Below, piece after piece: positions 16,019 through 19,224 of a stretch of 19,224 nt of DNA. This DNA is from DATEEW01 sp035273665. Its GTDB lineage: Bacteria > Pseudomonadota > Gammaproteobacteria > Burkholderiales > SG8-39. The notes beneath the pieces were generated by a model. It was given only the letters and a program-made list of their open reading frames with translations. It was not told where the DNA came from and ran no database searches. The stretch spans positions 1 to 19,224 of the forward strand of contig DATEOW010000120.1 in NCBI GenBank assembly GCA_035273665.1. The letters run 5' to 3'. The position numbers and the translations under genes are program-made. Each line of letters opens with the position of its first letter. The stretch's first letter is position 1.

Positions 16019-16533
16019 GCTTCGGGTAGTTGGTTGAGCAGTTGACGCATTAAGGAGGAGACGCTTTGTTTGCCGGTGTCCAAAACCAGATCCGCTATCT
16101 CTCGATATAAGGGATCGCGGACGCCATAGAGTTCTTTCAGCTTCGCGAGCGGATCTTCACCGCTTAATAAGGGCCGCGATTTGTCGTGACGCGTGCGCTG
16201 CCATAAATCGCGTGGAAGACCATGCAAGTAGATCACATAGCCATGCGCCGCAAGACGTTCGCGGTTGCGCGCATCCAACACTGCGCCCCCGCCGGTCGCC
16301 AACACGATATTTTCCATCTCCGTCAGGCGCTCGATGGCCTCGACTTCACGGGCACGAAAACCTGCCTCGCCTTCAATTTCGAAAATTGTCGCCACCCGCA
16401 CGCCCGTACGCTTCTCGATGTCATGGTCCGCATCATGAAAGCTTTTTCCCAACCGATGAGCCAGTTGCTTTCCCACGGTGGTCTTACCGGCGCCCATGAG
16501 GCCGACGAGATAAATATTGCGGCTATCTCCCAT
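16000..16533 (-). CDS. aroK: shikimate kinase
   Basis: The enzyme phosphorylates shikimate to shikimate 3-phosphate with ATP (177 aa). The P-loop is GLMGAGKTT (11-19). Shikimate-binding residues include D36 in HDADHDIEKRTG, R60 in GFRARE and the GGG at 81-83 (ATGGGAV). The lid has RHDKSRPLL. The N-terminus MGDSRNIYLVG aligns residue for residue with the start of E. coli AroK (MAEKRNIFLVG, from memory), which supports this ATG. No Shine-Dalgarno precedes it, and a TACAAT hexamer lies only 5 nt upstream, so the message could be leaderless. It overlaps aroB and is separated from pilQ by a strong terminator. Confidence 0.96.
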   Translation of the reverse strand: MGDSRNIYLVGLMGAGKTTVGKQLAHRLGKSFHDADHDIEKRTGVRVATIFEIEGEAGFRAREVEAIERLTEMENIVLATGGGAVLDARNRERLAAHGYVIYLHGLPRDLWQRTRHDKSRPLLSGEDPLAKLKELYGVRDPLYREIADLVLDTGKQSVSSLMRQLLNQLPEACKLSA

Positions 16534-16538
16534 GCGCC

Positions 16539-16544
16539 ATTGTA
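16539..16544 (-). promoter_or_regulatory. possible -10 box for a leaderless aroK transcript
   Basis: TACAAT on the minus strand matches the -10 consensus at 5 of 6 positions and ends 5 nt before the aroK ATG, so initiation would fall at or next to the A of ATG. A -35 is poor (TTTCTT at 17-nt spacing, within the terminator's T-tract). A promoter must exist somewhere if the pilQ terminator is efficient. This is the only candidate in the 72-nt gap. Confidence 0.3.
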
Positions 16545-16565
16545 CGGCGGGCGTCGCACAAAAGA

Positions 16566-16591
16566 AAAAGGCCGGGCGAACCCGGCCTTTT
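16566..16591 (-). terminator. intrinsic terminator after pilQ
   Basis: On the minus strand, AAAAGGCCGGG, a TTCG loop and CCCGGCCTTTT give an 11-bp stem (7 GC pairs extended by A-T), followed by more T residues (TTTTTCTTT). It starts 14 nt after the pilQ stop and separates the pilus operon from aroK. Confidence 0.88.
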
Positions 16592-16605
16592 GAGTGTTGC
16601 GTGTC

Positions 16606-18693
16606 TTAGCGCACGCTCACGCGTTCTTCCACAATTTTCGGAGTTAGGAAAATGAGCAGCTCGGTCTTGTTATCCAGTCGGAACGTGTTGCGGAACAAAC
16701 GACCGACCGCGGGCAAATCGCCTAGGACAGGGACCTTGTTAACCGTGTTTCGCTCTTCTTGGGTGTATATCCCCCCGATGACCACTGTTCCGCCGTTTTC
16801 CACCAGAACCGTCGTCTTGACGTGTTTCGTGTCGATAGCAGGTTGGTTCAAGGCGCCTTGAATGGTCGGAGACACCGCATCTTTATTGACGTCGACGTCC
16901 ATCATCACGTTGCCGTCCGGCGTGATATGCGGGCGAACTTTCAGCGCCAAGACCGCTTTACGGAAGGCAACGCTGACCGATCCACTGGAGCTGGCTTCAA
17001 GATAGGGAATTTCCGTGCCCTGTTCAATCAGCGCCTCCACCTGATTCGCCGTCACCACGCGCGGACTGGAAATGATCTTCCCTTTACCATCCGATTCCAG
17101 CGCAGAAAGCTCAAGACTGAGGAAGCGGCTTTGATCGCTATTGAACAATATGAAAGAGAACTGCCCCGGCTGCGCCAGCGTGTCAGTCGCCGCCGCCGGC
17201 AAGTTGATTTGCGGCTGGGCCCCAACGGTCGGTGGAACGCCTGGAATCAAGTTTCCACCTGGACGTAAAAGGCCGCCCAAGAAATTATGCGCCCCCGCAG
17301 CGGTCGTGCTGTAGCCCAGACGCGCACCCAGAGTCCGCGAGAACTTATCGGTCGCCTCGACGATACGCGCCTCGATCATGACCTGACGCACAGGAATATC
17401 CGTCGTCAGGATAACGCGCCGAATTTCTTCCAGACGCGACGGGATGTCTTGGACGAACACAATGTTGGTGCGTGGATCGAGTACCGCGCTGCCGCGTTTA
17501 GAAAGAATGCGCTGCTTATCATCCTTGAGGATCTTGAGCAGCGCTTCCGCCTTCATGTAGTTGAGATGGAAGACTTCAGTACGCAAGGGCTCCAATTCGG
17601 CGATCTGAATCTTGCTTTCAAGTTCGAGCTTTTCCTTCGTGGTGAGCTCATCCCGCGGCGCAATCCATAAAACATTGCCGTTTTTGCGCATATCCAGACC
17701 GCGCGTCTGCAGAATGATGTCGAGCGCCTGATCCCACGGCACGTCTTTGAGTCGAAGGGTCAAGTTGCCTTGCACCGTATCGCTCGTAATAATATTCAGA
17801 TCGGTGAAGTCGGCAATAACGTTCAGTACGCTGCGGACGTCGACGTTTTGGAAATTGAGGGACAGTTTTTCGCCGCGATAACCGCTGCGGGATCCCTGGA
17901 TCAACTTGTTCGGATCGTATTGCACCGGTTTTAATTCGACGACAAATTGCGTGTCAGTCTGATAAGCGTTGTGTTCCCAAAGACCGGTCGGCTCGATAAC
18001 CAGTCGGACGTTCTCGCCCTGTTGGAACGCTGCGACCGATTTAACGGGCGTAGCGAAGTCAGCGACGTCTAGGCGTTTGCGCAAATTCTCCGGCAAGCTG
18101 GTCTTCAGGAAGTCCACGACCAAGTTATTGCCTTGCGTACGGACATCGATCCCGGTCTGCGTGTCGGACAATTCGATTACGACTCGACCTTCACTGGCGT
18201 TTCCGCGCCGGAAATCGATATCCTTAAGTGAATGTTCTTGGCCGTTGGGCGCGCCTTCGGCAAAACGCGCAACTGTTCCCTTCGCATTTGGAACGATTAC
18301 TGGGTTCAGTACGATATTGAGCGTGTTACCGTCGACATTGACTTCATGGGTCATGACGTTTTTGAGGTTGAAGACCATGCGAGTGCGATCGCCTACCTGC
18401 ACGACGTTATAACCCCGCAGATCTCCTTCGTTCACCTCCTGCGAATTGCGGCCGAGGCCATTGACGGTGTTGGGGAAGTCAAAGGCCAAACGCGGCGGTG
18501 TCGCGACACTGAAGCTTGCCGGCACTGTAGAGAGCGGCTGCTTCATCGTCAAAGCGATCAAAACTCTGCCGCCTTGAGTCGCGACATTAACCGTCTCGAT
18601 GCTGTTTTGGCCCGCTTGGGCATGGGCCGCCGGTGCGGCGATAGTCAACACCGCCATCAGCATGCAAAGACAAACTTGATAAAGCGCTTTCAT
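16606..18693 (-). CDS. pilQ: type IV pilus secretin PilQ
   Basis: This outer-membrane secretin (695 aa) forms the multimeric pore through which type IV pili pass. A signal peptide occupies about residues 1-27 (hydrophobic core MLMAVLTIAAPA, cleavage near AHA-QA). Two AMIN-type peptidoglycan-binding domains follow at about 33-130 and 155-255. A secretin/TonB short N-terminal domain is at about 276-345 (LSLNFQNVDVRSVLNVIADFTDLN) and a NolW-type domain at 373-435 (FHLNYMKAEALLKIL). The secretin core runs to the C-terminus, with VPVLGDLPAVGRLFRNTF and ELLIFLTPKIV near the end. GGAGGG lies about 7 nt before the ATG, which overlaps the pilP stop (ATGA). It is complete and ends the pilMNOPQ-type operon. 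Confidence 0.97.
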   Translation of the reverse strand: MKALYQVCLCMLMAVLTIAAPAAHAQAGQNSIETVNVATQGGRVLIALTMKQPLSTVPASFSVATPPRLAFDFPNTVNGLGRNSQEVNEGDLRGYNVVQVGDRTRMVFNLKNVMTHEVNVDGNTLNIVLNPVIVPNAKGTVARFAEGAPNGQEHSLKDIDFRRGNASEGRVVIELSDTQTGIDVRTQGNNLVVDFLKTSLPENLRKRLDVADFATPVKSVAAFQQGENVRLVIEPTGLWEHNAYQTDTQFVVELKPVQYDPNKLIQGSRSGYRGEKLSLNFQNVDVRSVLNVIADFTDLNIITSDTVQGNLTLRLKDVPWDQALDIILQTRGLDMRKNGNVLWIAPRDELTTKEKLELESKIQIAELEPLRTEVFHLNYMKAEALLKILKDDKQRILSKRGSAVLDPRTNIVFVQDIPSRLEEIRRVILTTDIPVRQVMIEARIVEATDKFSRTLGARLGYSTTAAGAHNFLGGLLRPGGNLIPGVPPTVGAQPQINLPAAATDTLAQPGQFSFILFNSDQSRFLSLELSALESDGKGKIISSPRVVTANQVEALIEQGTEIPYLEASSSGSVSVAFRKAVLALKVRPHITPDGNVMMDVDVNKDAVSPTIQGALNQPAIDTKHVKTTVLVENGGTVVIGGIYTQEERNTVNKVPVLGDLPAVGRLFRNTFRLDNKTELLIFLTPKIVEERVSVR

Positions 18694-19205
18694 TTGGAAC
18701 CCTCCGCTTCCTGCAGAATGAGTGTGCTATCCCGTTCAGCCCAATCGCCTGCAGGATCCTGGACCATTTCTTTTAGAACGACTTCCCGTTCGTTGATTTG
18801 TGTAACTAAGCCGTAGTTTTGGCCCATGTAATTGCCGACCTGAACCTTGTAGAGCGCCGCGTCCGCCTTTACCAAGGCGTAAGTGCGATTGTGTTGCTGA
18901 AGCACGCCGACCATTTTCAAAGACTCGAGCGAGTAAGACTCAAGCGGCTCCTTCGCTCGCATTTGGTCTGGCCCACCGCCGCCCTTACCTTTGGTCGCAA
19001 GAGCAAGTTTCGCGGGCCCAAAGGGGTCCGGCATTTCGAAGCCCTGATAAGGAAGTGGCTCGTAGGGTTTGACGACAGGTAAGGGCTCGACTCGACCACG
19101 CAGGTTTTGCGTCAAGCTATCCAGCTCCGCTTTCAGTTCGGTTTGTTCCCCGCCGTCACAGCCCACCAAGGCAGCAACCATCAATGTCAACGCTAGACGC
19201 TTCAT
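18690..19205 (-). CDS. pilP: type IV pilus assembly lipoprotein PilP
   Basis: This inner-membrane lipoprotein (171 aa) links the PilM/N/O platform with the PilQ secretin in the periplasm. The N-terminus MKRLALTLMVAALVGC has a lipobox with Cys16 as the lipidation site, followed by DGGEQTELKAELD. A proline-rich linker contains PYEPLPYQGFEMPDPFGP, the usual PilP region before the folded domain. The C-terminal domain has SLESLKMVGVLQQHNRTYALVKADAALYKVQVGNYMGQNYGLVTQINEREVVLKEMV, a typical PilP beta-sandwich. Both ends overlap neighbours by ATGA: pilQ downstream and, apparently, pilO upstream. Confidence 0.95.
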   Translation of the reverse strand: MKRLALTLMVAALVGCDGGEQTELKAELDSLTQNLRGRVEPLPVVKPYEPLPYQGFEMPDPFGPAKLALATKGKGGGGPDQMRAKEPLESYSLESLKMVGVLQQHNRTYALVKADAALYKVQVGNYMGQNYGLVTQINEREVVLKEMVQDPAGDWAERDSTLILQEAEGSK

Positions 19206-19224
19206 TTCTTCGCCTTCGCTTTCG
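19202..19224 (-). CDS. pilO: 3' end of pilO (partial)
   Basis: Only the last codons are in the window. On the minus strand the frame ending with TGA at 19204-19202 reads KAKAKK-stop and overlaps the pilP start as ATGA. A lysine/alanine-rich tail suits PilO, and the conserved pilMNOPQ order predicts it. The sequence itself is too short to prove identity. Confidence 0.5.

Noticed and set aside
18232..18816. 194-aa plus-strand ORF opposite pilQ and pilP
   Set aside because: It crosses the pilQ-pilP junction on the wrong strand, over conserved domains, with no domain of its own.
1..19224. CRISPR arrays, tRNA or rRNA genes, insertion sequences, attachment sites
   Set aside because: No regularly spaced repeats, no cloverleaf-like or rRNA-like sequence, and no transposase or integrase genes were seen; the window is almost fully explained by the listed genes.

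Overview
The window looks like the chromosome of a betaproteobacterium, possibly a sulfur- or ammonia-oxidiser-like lineage (Nitrosomonadales type). This rests on the minus-strand order pilO-pilP-pilQ / aroK-aroB / gltB-gltD, on moderate-to-high GC, and on a two-domain APS kinase of the type I recall from Thiobacillus denitrificans. These are family-level judgements made by reading; no database search was possible. I see no tRNA, rRNA, CRISPR array or mobile element.

Region 1 (1-8585, plus strand) is the distal part of a surface-polysaccharide cluster. It holds the 3' end of a sulfotransferase gene, two family-4 glycosyltransferases, a UDP-glucose 4-epimerase (galE), a DHH-family phosphoesterase, an APS kinase fused to a degenerate ATP-sulfurylase domain, and a polyprenyl-phosphate sugar-1-phosphate transferase. 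From galE on, each gene overlaps the next (ATGA, ATGA, then 14 nt). A 332-bp gap (1914-2245) splits the cluster. It contains a possible 34-codon leader ORF with a strong ribosome site, an exact 18-bp palindrome and a second hairpin.

Region 2 (8586-8644) is a short convergent junction with a symmetrical A-tract/stem/T-tract terminator that can serve both strands.

Region 3 (8645-19224, minus strand) is housekeeping. The type IV pilus genes pilO (last codons only), pilP and pilQ end at a strong terminator. aroK and aroB overlap by 19 nt. gltB and gltD follow, with a good sigma70-like promoter placed between aroB and gltB.

How the genes fit together: the most interesting reading is that Region 1 encodes a self-contained polysaccharide sulfation module. 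The phosphotransferase would load the first sugar on the lipid carrier, GalE would supply UDP-galactose-type sugars, and the two glycosyltransferases would extend the chain. The APS kinase would make PAPS and the sulfotransferase would use it. The DHH phosphoesterase is well placed to destroy the inhibitory by-product pAp. The N-terminal sulfurylase half of the kinase has lost its catalytic signature residues, so APS probably has to come from an enzyme encoded elsewhere.
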